This document shows positions 7,722 to 17,140 of a DNA stretch of 64,000 nucleotides, one piece after another. Source of the stretch: Paenalcaligenes sp021793095 (lineage in GTDB: Bacteria; Pseudomonadota; Gammaproteobacteria; Burkholderiales; Burkholderiaceae_B); the NCBI GenBank assembly GCA_027317645.1, contig DAHVQS010000007.1, positions 3,793 to 67,792 of the forward strand. Direction: 5' to 3'. How positions within the stretch are numbered: the first letter of the stretch is position 1; every line of letters starts with the position of its first letter. The notes beneath the pieces were generated by a model. It searched no databases and was not told where the DNA came from. It worked only from the letters and a program-made list of their open reading frames with translations. The translations under genes were made by a program, and so were the position numbers.

Positions 7722-8741
7722 ATGACACAGACTAGTTATCCATCCGAGCAGACCACTACCCTCGCCCAGTACCTCTTTGAAGAACAACACAAGCATGACT
7801 TGTGCCCCAAGTTGTGTTTACTCATTGAGCATATGGCCCGCCAGTGTCAGGCCATCGGCCAACGGGTCCGCCAGGGCTCATTAGGCGGTGTATTAGGCAG
7901 CATGGGGACTGAAAACGTCCAAGGCGAGGTGCAACAAAAACTCGACCTCATTGCTAATGACATGCTCTTGCAAGATAACGATTGGCACCAGGGCTTAGCT
8001 GCCCTCGCCAGTGAAGAAATGGACACCATCCACCCCCTACCCAATCGAGAGCAAGCGCCCTATCTATTGCTTTTTGATCCCTTGGATGGCTCATCAAACA
8101 TTGATGTGAATACCTCTATTGGCACCATTTTTTCTATTTTGAAAAATCCTGGCACAGCATTGAATGAGCAGAGCTTTTTACAGCCAGGCACACAACAGGT
8201 GGCAGCGGGCTATGCGGTTTATGGCCCACAGACTATGCTGGTATTTAGCCTGGGGCACGGTGTGGTCGGATTTACACTTGATCCCTATTTGGGTATCTGG
8301 AAGCTCACCCATCCACGGCTGGAAATCCCGCGCCAAACCAAAGAATTTGCCATCAACATGTCGAATATGCGCCATTGGCACGCCCCCATCCGCACCTATA
8401 TAGAACACTGCTTACAAGGTGAAGAGGGACCGCTGGCTAAAAACTACAATATGCGCTGGATTGCCTCAATGGTGGCCGATGTCCATCGTGTATTGGTGCG
8501 TGGAGGGGTGTTTATGTACCCCAGCGATCAGCGTCCAGGGGTCGAGCATGGCAAGCTACGCCTGCTATACGAAGCCAACCCCATGAGTTTTTTGGTTACC
8601 CAGGCAGGTGGCCATGCCATCACGCTAGACACCCCCATCCTCGAGGTACAGCCAACAGCGCTACACCAACGCGTCAGCGTGATACTGGGCTCTTTAGATG
8701 AGGTACAGCGCATCGAGCAATACCTACAAGACGCAGATTAA
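7722..8741 (+). CDS. fbp: Fructose-1,6-bisphosphatase class I
   Basis: Gluconeogenic enzyme that hydrolyses fructose-1,6-bisphosphate to fructose-6-phosphate in the cytoplasm, Mg2+ dependent. The 339-residue length is typical of class I. The metal and phosphate binding motif LLFDPLDGSSNIDVN is at about residues 116-130, the SEEMD metal ligand at about 98-101, and the C-terminal KLRLLYEANPMSFLVTQAGG block is intact. It appears monocistronic. The start ATG at 7722 gives the normal N-terminus, though I see no good Shine-Dalgarno sequence before it. Confidence 0.95.
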   Translation: MTQTSYPSEQTTTLAQYLFEEQHKHDLCPKLCLLIEHMARQCQAIGQRVRQGSLGGVLGSMGTENVQGEVQQKLDLIANDMLLQDNDWHQGLAALASEEMDTIHPLPNREQAPYLLLFDPLDGSSNIDVNTSIGTIFSILKNPGTALNEQSFLQPGTQQVAAGYAVYGPQTMLVFSLGHGVVGFTLDPYLGIWKLTHPRLEIPRQTKEFAINMSNMRHWHAPIRTYIEHCLQGEEGPLAKNYNMRWIASMVADVHRVLVRGGVFMYPSDQRPGVEHGKLRLLYEANPMSFLVTQAGGHAITLDTPILEVQPTALHQRVSVILGSLDEVQRIEQYLQDAD

Positions 8742-8762
8742 GGCGCTGTGTGACAACCTTGG

Positions 8763-8806
8763 TCTCTGGCGCACACAAGCACACAAGCACACAAGCACAC
8801 CAGAGA
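8763..8806. repeat. Short tandem repeat (ACACAAGC)n enclosed by an inverted repeat
   Basis: Three head-to-tail copies of the octamer ACACAAGC (8773-8796) plus a partial copy are flanked by TCTCTGG (8763-8769) and CCAGAGA (8800-8806), which are perfectly complementary. A second hairpin, ATGGGCAG (8827-8834) with CTGCCCAT (8852-8859), follows. Both lie between the converging fbp and quinone oxidoreductase genes and may act in termination, although there is no U-run. Confidence 0.65.
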
Positions 8807-8893
8807 TTAAACAGCAGAGACTAAAAATGGGCAGCGGCCTTAAAGCCAAAACTGCCCATGATGAAACCTCAATCGCTGTCAGTATTTTTCTCT

Positions 8894-9883
8894 TTAGTCG
8901 AGTGTGAAAATAGTGGCCCCGGTGGTTTGGCGGGTGACCAATGCCTCGTGGGCCTGTGCCACCTCTTCGAGACGATAACGCTGACCGATATTAATCTTGA
9001 TTTGCCCTGCGACCACCAAATCAAATAATTCTTTGGCAGAGCGTCGCATCACCGCTGGGTCGGCCACATAGGTGCCCAATATTGGGCGAGTCACATAAAG
9101 TGAGCCCTTAGCAGCCAAAATGCCCAAGTTAACACCACTCACAGGACCGGACGCATTACCAAAGCTCACCATCAGCCCACGCGGACGCAAGCAATCCAAA
9201 GAAGTTTCCCAGGTGTCCTGACCCACACTGTCGTAAACAACAGGCAATAGTTCACCATCAGTAAGCTCGTGCACGCGTTTTGCTACGTCTTCTTGGGTGT
9301 AATTAATCATTTCCCATGCCCCATGCTCTTTGGCCAGCTGCATTTTTTCTGGGGTGGAGCTCGTACCAATCAATTTTACCCCTAAGGCCTTTGCCCATTG
9401 GCAAGCAATCAGGCCCACCCCACCAGCTGCCGCGTGGAACAGGATGGTTTCCCCCGGTTCTAATCTATAAGTCTGCCGAAAGAGGTACTGCACCGTCAGA
9501 CCTTTGAGCATCATTGCGGCGGCCTCTTCGTAGCTAATTTGATCAGGCAGTTTGACCAGCGTATCGGTGGGCATGTTTCTGGCCTCGGTGTACGCTCCAA
9601 TAGGGCTTTGACCATAAGCGACGCGATCGCCGACCTGGAAGTCTGTCACCTCAGCGCCAACGGCCACAATATCCCCTGCTGCCTCAAAACCCAGGCCATG
9701 GGGTAAAGCACCCGGATACAACCCGTCGCGGAAATAGACATCAATGAAATTCATGCCAATGGCGCGGTGTCGTACCTGTACTTCTTTGGGACCAGGTGCA
9801 ATCAGCGGACGCTCCACTACCTGTAATACCTCAGGTCCACCATTTTTTTCTAACCAGACCGTCTTGACCATTTCTGTAGGCAT
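8894..9883 (-). CDS. Zinc-free quinone oxidoreductase (zeta-crystallin/QorA type)
   Basis: NADPH-dependent MDR-superfamily reductase of 329 residues, presumably reducing quinones. The cofactor motif AAAGGVGLIACQWAKALG is present near residue 150 and the family block HRAIGMNFIDVYFRDGLYPG near the N-terminus; the cysteine and histidine zinc ligands of alcohol dehydrogenases are not seen. I chose the ATG at 9881-9883 because it has an ideal AAGGAG eight bases upstream; an in-frame extension to 9958 is unlikely. It is a single gene, convergent with fbp. Confidence 0.9.
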   Translation of the reverse strand: MPTEMVKTVWLEKNGGPEVLQVVERPLIAPGPKEVQVRHRAIGMNFIDVYFRDGLYPGALPHGLGFEAAGDIVAVGAEVTDFQVGDRVAYGQSPIGAYTEARNMPTDTLVKLPDQISYEEAAAMMLKGLTVQYLFRQTYRLEPGETILFHAAAGGVGLIACQWAKALGVKLIGTSSTPEKMQLAKEHGAWEMINYTQEDVAKRVHELTDGELLPVVYDSVGQDTWETSLDCLRPRGLMVSFGNASGPVSGVNLGILAAKGSLYVTRPILGTYVADPAVMRRSAKELFDLVVAGQIKINIGQRYRLEEVAQAHEALVTRQTTGATIFTLD

Positions 9884-10024
9884 TGCAGACTCCTTATTTA
9901 TTAGAAAGAAACTCATTTGTAAATCTATAGTATCACCCAAATTTCCAAGCGGCAGCAAAGTCTGAGCTGATGTCTTAAACTACACAGACCATCAGAACAA
10001 TACGTTTTGTCGACAGCATTTTCT

Positions 10025-10900
10025 ATGTCTTTAAAACATGCCTATTTAGCCATCCATCTGGCAGCCCTGTTTTTTGGCCTCGCAGGTATTTTTGGGGCCC
10101 TTATTCATGCCAGCGCCGAATTTATCACCATGGCCCGTGCGCTCTTTGCCACGCTGGTCTTGCTGCTCTTATTAGTGGTACGGCGAGGGCCGCTAATTCC
10201 ACGCAAAATATTTACCCAGCCCAGACCTTTGATGCATTTGCTGGGTGCTGCCCTCTTTTTAAGTCTGCATTGGTTGAGTTTCTTTCTGGCCATTAAAAAA
10301 GGCGGTGTGGCGATCGCCACCCTAGGGTTTGCGAGCTTTCCTGCCTTTACTATTGTCGTAGAATTTGTGCTTGCCAGAGACCCCATGTACCGTAACGACG
10401 TACTGGCAATTGCGCTGATTACCTTGGGCCTAATCTTGGTTAACCCCTCTTTTTCTTTCCATGATCAGGCCACCATTGGTTTGTTGTGGGGTGTTTTTTC
10501 AGGCTTTAGTTTTGCCTTGTTCACCTTTTTAAACAAAGGGCTGAGTCAGCAAGCCTCGGCACTGCAAATTGCGCTATGGCAAAATATTGGTGTCCTTTTG
10601 CTAAGCTTGCCTTGGACTTGGGGTCAAATGCTAGGGATTGCTGCCGCTGACTGGTTTTGGTCGGCCATGCTGGGGGTTTTCTGTACTGCCTTTGCGCACT
10701 ATCTTATTATTCGCAGCCTACAACGGCTCAAAGCTCGTCATGCCGGCATTGTGATCGCACTCGAGCCTGTGTATGCCATTTTTTTTGCGGCTATTTTATT
10801 CCAACAGTACCCCAACCTAAAAATCATCATCGGGGCGATACTGATTATCGGCACCATCATCTGGAGCCAACGCCAGCATCAGCGCCTAGACAAATCCTAA
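10025..10900 (+). CDS. EamA/DMT-family membrane transporter
   Basis: 291-residue inner-membrane protein with about ten hydrophobic segments and the two-EamA-repeat pattern of drug/metabolite transporters; the substrate is unknown. The second repeat ends in the typical RLKARHAGIVIALEPVYAIFFA block. The frame also has a TTG at 10007, but the ATG at 10025 begins right before the first membrane helix and is preferred. It is divergent from the quinone oxidoreductase gene and convergent with ghrA. Confidence 0.87.
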   Translation: MSLKHAYLAIHLAALFFGLAGIFGALIHASAEFITMARALFATLVLLLLLVVRRGPLIPRKIFTQPRPLMHLLGAALFLSLHWLSFFLAIKKGGVAIATLGFASFPAFTIVVEFVLARDPMYRNDVLAIALITLGLILVNPSFSFHDQATIGLLWGVFSGFSFALFTFLNKGLSQQASALQIALWQNIGVLLLSLPWTWGQMLGIAAADWFWSAMLGVFCTAFAHYLIIRSLQRLKARHAGIVIALEPVYAIFFAAILFQQYPNLKIIIGAILIIGTIIWSQRQHQRLDKS

Positions 10901-10949
10901 GCGTGGTAAATAAAACGGCGCGTGAATATCGTAAAACTGTTCATGAGTA

Positions 10950-10992
10950 TTGGCGGCGGCCCAACCGCTAGACACCGCTGCCGCCCCGCCAA
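10950..10992. promoter_or_regulatory. GC-rich hairpin between convergent genes
   Basis: TTGGCGG (10950-10956) pairs with CCGCCAA (10986-10992), and the interior GGCGGC/GCCGCC bases can extend the structure. It lies between the eamA stop at 10900 and the ghrA stop at 10998. No U-run follows on either strand, so it is only a candidate transcript-end structure. Confidence 0.4.
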
Positions 10993-10997
10993 GAACA

Positions 10998-11936
10998 CTA
11001 ATACTGCTGCTCTGGATTCACTCTGCCGCTGGGCGTTTGCCCCTGCTCGAGGGTGGACAGTTTATCCAAAATCTGTGCTGTGCACTCTTGACGTAAACTC
11101 ACCCCTGCAATGTGGGGGGTGATATGTACCCCAGGGGTGGTCCAAAATGGATGCTCTACCGGTAAAGGCTCGGTATGCAATACGTCCAGCAAGGCCCCCC
11201 GCAACTGACCTGAGTCCAGCGCGGCCAGTAAATCATCATCCACCACATGCGCCCCTCGTGCCATGTTGATCACAAAGCCATCCTGCTGGAGCGCGGCTAA
11301 GCTGTGCTTGTTGATGATGCCTCGTGTGGCGTCCGTTAAGGGCAACACATTAATCAATATGCGGCTGCGTTGCAAAAACTTTTTGAACTGTGCTTGACCC
11401 GCATAGAGCTCAACCCCCGCCTCGGGCTGGCGGGCACGTCGGGCCCAGGCCGCGACGGGATAACCCAACTGGGCCAAGGTCTGGGCCACCTGAGCGCCTA
11501 TTTGCCCATAGCCCATCACGCCTATCGGCCAATCAGTGCGCAGCACCGGGGCATGTGTTTGCCATTTTTTTTGGGGCTGCTGCTGGGCATAGGTGCTGAA
11601 TCGACGTGTGGCCAGCAACACCCCATGCACTGCGTACTCTGCCATTTGCACGGCCATGCCAGCATCTTCGATACGATACACCGGTATGCTTGCAGGGATG
11701 ACCGAACCCACCCCCAATGCATCCACCCCCGCCCCGAGATTAAACACGGCCTGGAGATCTTTTTCTTGGGCAAATAAACGTGCAGGAGGCTGCCAAACCA
11801 CCGCATAGTGTGCCCCCGTAAAGGGGGTATCCGGCGTCCAGACCTGCACCTGCCAGTCGGGGTCTTGTTGCTTAAAGCTCTCGGCCCACTCCTGGGCATA
11901 CTCTGGGTTTTGAACGGCAATCAGTATTTTTTTCAT
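10998..11936 (-). CDS. ghrA: Glyoxylate/hydroxypyruvate reductase A
   Basis: Cytoplasmic D-2-hydroxyacid dehydrogenase reducing glyoxylate and hydroxypyruvate with NAD(P)H. The 312 residues include the NLGAGVDAL segment, the Rossmann motif MGYGQIGAQVAQTL, and catalytic region NMARGAHVVDDDLL, LLDVLHTEPLP and HITPHIAG (Arg, Glu, His). The start ATG at 11934-11936 follows the stop of the HerA-like ATPase gene by one base, so the two are co-transcribed. The GhrA assignment rests on overall similarity to the short GhrA-type enzymes; related 2-hydroxyacid substrates are possible. Confidence 0.85.
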   Translation of the reverse strand: MKKILIAVQNPEYAQEWAESFKQQDPDWQVQVWTPDTPFTGAHYAVVWQPPARLFAQEKDLQAVFNLGAGVDALGVGSVIPASIPVYRIEDAGMAVQMAEYAVHGVLLATRRFSTYAQQQPQKKWQTHAPVLRTDWPIGVMGYGQIGAQVAQTLAQLGYPVAAWARRARQPEAGVELYAGQAQFKKFLQRSRILINVLPLTDATRGIINKHSLAALQQDGFVINMARGAHVVDDDLLAALDSGQLRGALLDVLHTEPLPVEHPFWTTPGVHITPHIAGVSLRQECTAQILDKLSTLEQGQTPSGRVNPEQQY

Positions 11937-11937
11937 C

Positions 11938-13416
11938 TTAGCGTCCCCCACGTAAAGAACTCAACAACCCCCGCAACAACTGGCGCGCCCCGCGTCGTAC
12001 CTCACTTTTGAGTACCGACTGCACCACCCCATCGCGGCGACCACCTCGTGGCCCGGTAGACCCGATCAAAAAGTCACTCAACGCCCCCAGCGCCCCCCCA
12101 CTGCTTTGTTCCGCTTGGGCTTGCTCTTGGGCCTGCTTGGCGACTCGCTCTTCGAGTAGCTCATAGGCAGATTCACGATCCACCACCGTATCGTATTTAC
12201 CCGCCAATGGCGATGTGTTTTGTGTCTCTTGTTTTTCCTCTAGTGTTGCCGGCCCTATACGACTGGCAGGGGCCGCCATCCAAGCACGCTCTGTAATCGT
12301 TGGCCGCCCTTCAGAATCCAGCATGGAAACCAAAGCCTCACCCACCCCTAGCTCGGTAATGGCGGCCTCTATATCCAAATCGGGGTTGGGACGCATGGTC
12401 TGTGCAACCGTGCGCACTGCCTTTTGCTCACGCGGGGTATACGCACGCAAGGCATGCTGGATACGGTGCCCTAACTGGCCTAAAATCACCTCGGGAATAT
12501 CCCCTGGAGATTGGGTGACGAAATAAACACCCACCCCTTTAGAGCGGATCAAGCGCAATACCTGCTCGATACGCTCGAGCAGCGACTTGGGCGCCGTATT
12601 AAATAGCAAATGCGCCTCATCAAAGAAGAACACCATCTTGGGCTGAGGCAGATCACCCACCTCGGGCAAGCGCTCGTACAGCTCGGCCATCATCCATAAC
12701 AGAAAAATGGCATATAAACGTGGGGATTGAATTAAACGATCGGCTGCTAAAATATTAACGATGCCGCGACCCGATGCATCGGTGCGTATCCAATCAAAAA
12801 TATCCAATGCCGGCTCACCAAAGAAATGCTCGGCCCCCTCGTCCTCGATACGCAACAAGGCGCGTTGTATGGCGCCGACGGAGGCAGGCGCTATATTGCC
12901 ATACTGTTTGCGCAGCTCTGAAGCGTTTTCGCCCACATAGGTGAGCATGGCACGCAAGTCTTTGAAATCGAGCAGCAATAGCCCCTCTTCGTCAGCCACG
13001 CGAAATAGGATATTCATGACCCCCTCTTGGGTGTCATTTAAATCCAGCATGCGCGATAATAGGACTGGGCCCAGATCAGAAACAGTCACCCGAATCGGAT
13101 GTCCTTGCTCGCCGAGCACATCCCAAAAGACGGCGGGGTTGGGCCCCCACTCGGGCTCAGGGATTTGATAGCGCTCTAAACGCGCCATGATTTTTTCATT
13201 TGGCCGCCCTGCTTGGGTAATACCACTCAGATCGCCCTTAATATCAGCGGCAAAAACAGCCGTGCCCTGGCGGGAAAACGCCTCGGCCAATACCTGTAGG
13301 CTCACTGTTTTACCTGTACCTGTAGCCCCTGTAATACACCCATGGCGATTCGCCATTGAGGGTAAAAGTTCTATACTATGTTTAGCGCGGTATGCGACTG
13401 GTATGGGTTGTACCAT
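11938..13416 (-). CDS. HerA-like DUF853 ATPase
   Basis: 492-residue P-loop ATPase. Walker A GATGTGKTVS lies at about residues 30-39 and the Walker B segment KMVFFFDEAHLLF near 250. This matches the DUF853 family (E. coli YjgR), related to HerA/FtsK helicases, with an uncertain cellular role. The C-terminal region is disordered, Gln/Ala then Gly/Arg rich (GPRGGRRDGV), ending GLLSSLRGGR. It is followed immediately by ghrA; the pairing has no obvious functional logic. Confidence 0.88.
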   Translation of the reverse strand: MVQPIPVAYRAKHSIELLPSMANRHGCITGATGTGKTVSLQVLAEAFSRQGTAVFAADIKGDLSGITQAGRPNEKIMARLERYQIPEPEWGPNPAVFWDVLGEQGHPIRVTVSDLGPVLLSRMLDLNDTQEGVMNILFRVADEEGLLLLDFKDLRAMLTYVGENASELRKQYGNIAPASVGAIQRALLRIEDEGAEHFFGEPALDIFDWIRTDASGRGIVNILAADRLIQSPRLYAIFLLWMMAELYERLPEVGDLPQPKMVFFFDEAHLLFNTAPKSLLERIEQVLRLIRSKGVGVYFVTQSPGDIPEVILGQLGHRIQHALRAYTPREQKAVRTVAQTMRPNPDLDIEAAITELGVGEALVSMLDSEGRPTITERAWMAAPASRIGPATLEEKQETQNTSPLAGKYDTVVDRESAYELLEERVAKQAQEQAQAEQSSGGALGALSDFLIGSTGPRGGRRDGVVQSVLKSEVRRGARQLLRGLLSSLRGGR

Positions 13417-13548
13417 ATGGAATGACCCCAGCCCGAGAAAAATTGTTCATAATCCTAAAAGCATCTAAAGTGTAGCCTAAGCAATCTTTAGTGCACAGGT
13501 TAAAATAGGTATCTTTACAAATCATTTTAAAATACTTGGTAGCAAATT

Positions 13549-14280
13549 ATGGCAGGTCATAGTAAATGGGCAAATATTCAGCACCGTAAAGGGCGCCAAG
13601 ACGCCAAACGGGCTAAAGTTTGGACACGTATTATTCGTGAAATTCAGGTCGCCGCACGCGATGGCGGGCCTGAGGTCGAAAGTAACCCGCGCCTGCGCCT
13701 AGCATTGGACAAGGCAGCCGCCGCTAACATGCCCAAGGACAACATCGAGCGCGCCGTGCAACGAGGCGCGGGATTAATCGATGGGCAAAACTTCGAAGAG
13801 GTCCGTTACGAGGGTTATGGCGTTGGGGGTGCCGCTGTCATTGTGGATTGCATGACAGACAACCGCACACGCACCGTGGCCGAAGTCCGCCATGCCTTTA
13901 GCAAGCACGGGGGCAATCTGGGCATTGATGGCTCAGTTGTGTTTCAATTTAAACACTGCGGGCAGTTTATCTTTGCTCCGGGCACCAGCGAGGAAGCCGT
14001 CATGGAGGCCGCTCTCGAGGCCGGGGCCGAGGACGTCATCACCGATGATGAAGGGTTAATCGAGGTGATTTGCGAGCCCGCAGATTATGAGCAGGTCAAA
14101 AAAGCTTTCGAGGCAGCAGGTCTGGTGCCTGAGGTACAGGAAATTGTCATGAAAGCCCTCAACGAGACCGAACTCGAGGGGAAAGAGGCAGAAACCATGA
14201 AAACGATGCTGGATGCCTTAGAGTCACTCGACGACGTACAAGAGGTTTATACCACCGCCGTCATGGATGAAACTGAATAA
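13549..14280 (+). CDS. yebC: YebC/PmpR family protein (TACO1 homologue)
   Basis: 243-residue cytoplasmic protein with the universal N-terminus MAGHSKWANIQHRKGRQDAKR and the later VEVRHAFSKHGGNLG-type block (here AEVRHAFSKHGGNLG). The family has been described both as transcriptional regulators and, more recently, as translation factors that relieve stalling at proline-rich sequences. It starts the plus-strand run yebC-purD-hemF-nadD-rsfS-maf, 54 bases before purD. Confidence 0.95.
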   Translation: MAGHSKWANIQHRKGRQDAKRAKVWTRIIREIQVAARDGGPEVESNPRLRLALDKAAAANMPKDNIERAVQRGAGLIDGQNFEEVRYEGYGVGGAAVIVDCMTDNRTRTVAEVRHAFSKHGGNLGIDGSVVFQFKHCGQFIFAPGTSEEAVMEAALEAGAEDVITDDEGLIEVICEPADYEQVKKAFEAAGLVPEVQEIVMKALNETELEGKEAETMKTMLDALESLDDVQEVYTTAVMDETE

Positions 14281-14334
14281 CCATCAGGGACACCCTTTCG
14301 CTCACTCTTTTGGACATCAGAGACTAACTAAACT

Positions 14335-15627
14335 ATGAAACTACTGGTTATCGGCGCAGGCGGCCGTGAACATGCCATCGCTTGGCGTCTGACGCAATCA
14401 CAACGGGTGACTCGAGTCTTTGTTGCCCCGGGCAACGGGGGGACGGCACAGGCTGAACGTATGGAAAATGTGCCACTGCACCGCAACGAGGACTTGGTCG
14501 CTTTTGCCAAAGACAACGACATTGCGTTTGCCGTGGTCGGGCCCGAGGCACCGCTGGCCAACGGAGTGGTCGACGCCTTCCGTGCCGCCGGGCTGCGTAT
14601 TTTTGGGCCCACCCAAGCCGCTGCCCAACTGGAAAGCTCCAAAGAGTATGCCAAAGACTTCATGCACCGCCACCACATCGACACGGCAGGCTATCAGAGC
14701 TTTACGGATGCTCAAGCCGCTAAAGACTATGTCACCGAGCGGGGGGCACCCATTGTGATCAAAGCAGATGGCTTGGCTGCGGGCAAGGGCGTCGTGGTGG
14801 CTGAAACCCTAGAGCAGGCCCATGCTGCGATTGACAGTATGCTGGACTCTGGCGAGTTCGGACAGGCCGGCGCTCGAGTCGTCATCGAAGATTTCCTCGA
14901 GGGCGAAGAGGCAAGCTTTATCGTGCTTTGTGATGGACAGCATGTCCTGCCCATGGCAACCAGCCAAGACCATAAACGCCTCTTAGATGCCGACCAAGGA
15001 CCCAACACAGGGGGCATGGGCGCGTATTCACCGGCACCCATCGTTTCGCCTACCTTGCACAACCGCATCATGCGTGAAATCATCTACCCCACCGTCCAAG
15101 GGATGGCCCGTGAGGGGCACCCTTATACAGGCTTTTTATATGCAGGCCTAATGATTGGCGACGGCCCAGACAGCACACGCCCGATCAAATTGCTCGAATA
15201 CAACTGCCGCATGGGCGACCCCGAGGCACAGCCGATCATGCTACGCCTCAAGAGCGATCTGAGCGAAATCTTTGAACAAGCCATAGAGGGCAAGCTAGAC
15301 CAAGCCACTATCGACTGGGATCGACGCGCAGCCCTAGGGGTGGTCATGGCCAGTGCAGGCTACCCCGAAAAGCCACGCACGGGCGATGTCATCCAGCCCC
15401 TGCCCGAGGACCAAGACGACCGCATTATCTTTCATGCGGGCACGGCCCTAACAGACGGGGTTTTAACCACCTCAGGCGGGCGGGTACTGTGCATCACTGC
15501 CCTTGGAGACTCGCTGCGCCGTGCCCAAGAGGCCGCCTACAACGCCGCTACCCAGGTGCATTTTGATGGCAAGCAGTTCCGCTCAGACATTGGCTGGCGC
15601 GCACTCAAAGGTCAATCCAATCAATAG
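14335..15627 (+). CDS. purD: Phosphoribosylamine--glycine ligase
   Basis: Second enzyme of de novo purine synthesis; ligates glycine to phosphoribosylamine with ATP in the cytoplasm. The 430-residue length is typical. Visible features: N-terminal MKLLVIGAGGREHAIAW nucleotide-like motif, ATP-grasp segment KADGLAAGKGVVVAETL, and GGMGAYSPAPIVSP followed by LLEYNCRMGDPEAQPIM. It is followed by hemF after seven bases, which suggests co-transcription. Confidence 0.97.
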   Translation: MKLLVIGAGGREHAIAWRLTQSQRVTRVFVAPGNGGTAQAERMENVPLHRNEDLVAFAKDNDIAFAVVGPEAPLANGVVDAFRAAGLRIFGPTQAAAQLESSKEYAKDFMHRHHIDTAGYQSFTDAQAAKDYVTERGAPIVIKADGLAAGKGVVVAETLEQAHAAIDSMLDSGEFGQAGARVVIEDFLEGEEASFIVLCDGQHVLPMATSQDHKRLLDADQGPNTGGMGAYSPAPIVSPTLHNRIMREIIYPTVQGMAREGHPYTGFLYAGLMIGDGPDSTRPIKLLEYNCRMGDPEAQPIMLRLKSDLSEIFEQAIEGKLDQATIDWDRRAALGVVMASAGYPEKPRTGDVIQPLPEDQDDRIIFHAGTALTDGVLTTSGGRVLCITALGDSLRRAQEAAYNAATQVHFDGKQFRSDIGWRALKGQSNQ

Positions 15628-15634
15628 GTTTTGC

Positions 15635-16537
15635 ATGAGCATTCCCATTTCCTTAGCACACGATTATTTTTTAGACCTACAGGATCGCATTGCCAAGCGG
15701 CTCAGCTTGGCTGATGGCACCGAGTTTCATACGGATCGCTGGACCCGCGAAGAAGGGGGCGGAGGGATCTCACGCTATTTAGAAAATGGCCCCCTCTTTG
15801 AGCGCGGTGCAGTTCTCTTTAGCCACGTCAAAGGCAATCATTTACCGCCCTCAGCAACCGCACAGCGTCCCGATCTCAAGGGACGCCCCTGGGAGGCCAT
15901 GGGCGTCTCATTGGTACTGCACCCAGTGAATCCTTATGTGCCCACAACCCACCTCAATGTGCGGTTATTCGTGGCACATGCCCAAGATGAGCAGGCACCT
16001 GTATTTTGGTTTGGCGGAGGCATGGACCTCACCCCCTATTATATTTTCCCAGACGATGCCCGACATTTTCACCAAACATGTGCAGACGCACTGGCACCCT
16101 TTGGTGACGATTACTACCCTCGCTACAAGGCATGGTGCGACCAATACTTTTACCTCAAACACCGCGATGAAACACGCGGTATAGGCGGTATTTTTTATGA
16201 CGATCTCAACACCCCTGATTTTGATCATTGCTTTAACTTGACTCAATCAGTGGGTGATCATTTTCTAAAGGCTTATATGCCTATCGTCGAAGAGCGTCGC
16301 CATCTACCTTATGGCGAGCGCGAGCGCGATTTTCAGGCGTATCGACGCGGCCGCTACGTAGAATTTAATCTGGTCCTTGATCGGGGCACAACCTTTGGTT
16401 TGCAATCGGGGGGGCGCACTGAGTCCATCTTGTTATCCATGCCCCCCATGGCCCAATGGCGTTATCAATGGCAGCCCGAGGCCGGCAGCCCTGAGGCCGA
16501 GCTTTACGAGTACCTGCAACCCCGTCAATGGCTATGA
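15635..16537 (+). CDS. hemF: Oxygen-dependent coproporphyrinogen III oxidase
   Basis: Converts coproporphyrinogen III to protoporphyrinogen IX using O2, late in heme synthesis, in the cytoplasm. The protein is 300 residues from the ATG at 15635; an upstream in-frame start at 15503 lies inside purD and is rejected. Hallmarks are FGGGMDLTPYYIFPDDARHF and GIGGIFYDDLN and the C-terminal FNLVLDRGTTFGLQSGGRTESIL. Its stop overlaps the nadD start region. A HemJ-type gene for the next step lies at 34.6 kb. Confidence 0.96.
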   Translation: MSIPISLAHDYFLDLQDRIAKRLSLADGTEFHTDRWTREEGGGGISRYLENGPLFERGAVLFSHVKGNHLPPSATAQRPDLKGRPWEAMGVSLVLHPVNPYVPTTHLNVRLFVAHAQDEQAPVFWFGGGMDLTPYYIFPDDARHFHQTCADALAPFGDDYYPRYKAWCDQYFYLKHRDETRGIGGIFYDDLNTPDFDHCFNLTQSVGDHFLKAYMPIVEERRHLPYGERERDFQAYRRGRYVEFNLVLDRGTTFGLQSGGRTESILLSMPPMAQWRYQWQPEAGSPEAELYEYLQPRQWL

Positions 16538-17121
16538 TCAAGGTGGGTTTATTAGGGGGTAGCTTTGACCCCGTTCACAAGGCACATATTGCTTTGGCAC
16601 AACGCGCGGTAGCGGCCCTAGGCCTTGACAGACTAGAGCTCATTCCAGCAGCCAATCCATGGCAGCGCGCCCCACTCAAAGCCAGTGCCGAACATCGGCT
16701 CGCCATGCTGCAGCTCGTGACTGCGGATCTCCCCGCGCTCCATATCAACCCCATCGAGCTCCATCGGGCCGGGCCAACCTATACGCTGGACACCCTCCAA
16801 CAACTGCCTAAAGGGCCCGACTATTATTGGGTCCTGGGCAGTGATCAGTTGGAAAATTTTCATACGTGGCAAGGCTGGCAAGACATCCTGCAATACGTCA
16901 CCTTAGCGGTGGCTCAGCGACCCGGTTCAAATATCCAGCCCGCAGATGCACTGGCTGCCCACCTAAAAAAACACCACCAGGCGCTTGAGATCATTGAATT
17001 TGAGCCCATGGAAATATCGGCAACGGATATTCGCAATCGCTTAAAACAACAGCAACCGACGGACGGCTTGCTCGACCCAAAGGTTCAGCAGTACATTAAG
17101 AGACATCAACTTTATTTATAA
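16528..17121 (+). CDS. nadD: Nicotinate-nucleotide adenylyltransferase
   Basis: Adenylylates nicotinate mononucleotide to deamido-NAD in NAD synthesis. The N-terminus carries the nucleotidyltransferase motif GLLGGSFDPVHKAHI, and the C-terminus the SATDIRNR motif that binds ATP. From the ATG at 16528 it has 197 residues; the ATG at 16534, which overlaps the hemF stop as ATGA, would remove two residues and is equally plausible. It is followed after 19 bases by rsfS. Confidence 0.95.
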   Translation: MAMIKVGLLGGSFDPVHKAHIALAQRAVAALGLDRLELIPAANPWQRAPLKASAEHRLAMLQLVTADLPALHINPIELHRAGPTYTLDTLQQLPKGPDYYWVLGSDQLENFHTWQGWQDILQYVTLAVAQRPGSNIQPADALAAHLKKHHQALEIIEFEPMEISATDIRNRLKQQQPTDGLLDPKVQQYIKRHQLYL

Positions 17122-17140
17122 TAGGTTACATACACCCTAC

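Noticed and set aside
15503..15634. Upstream extension of hemF inside purD.
   Set aside because: The extra 44 codons are the purD C-terminus read in another frame; the family N-terminus begins at 15635.
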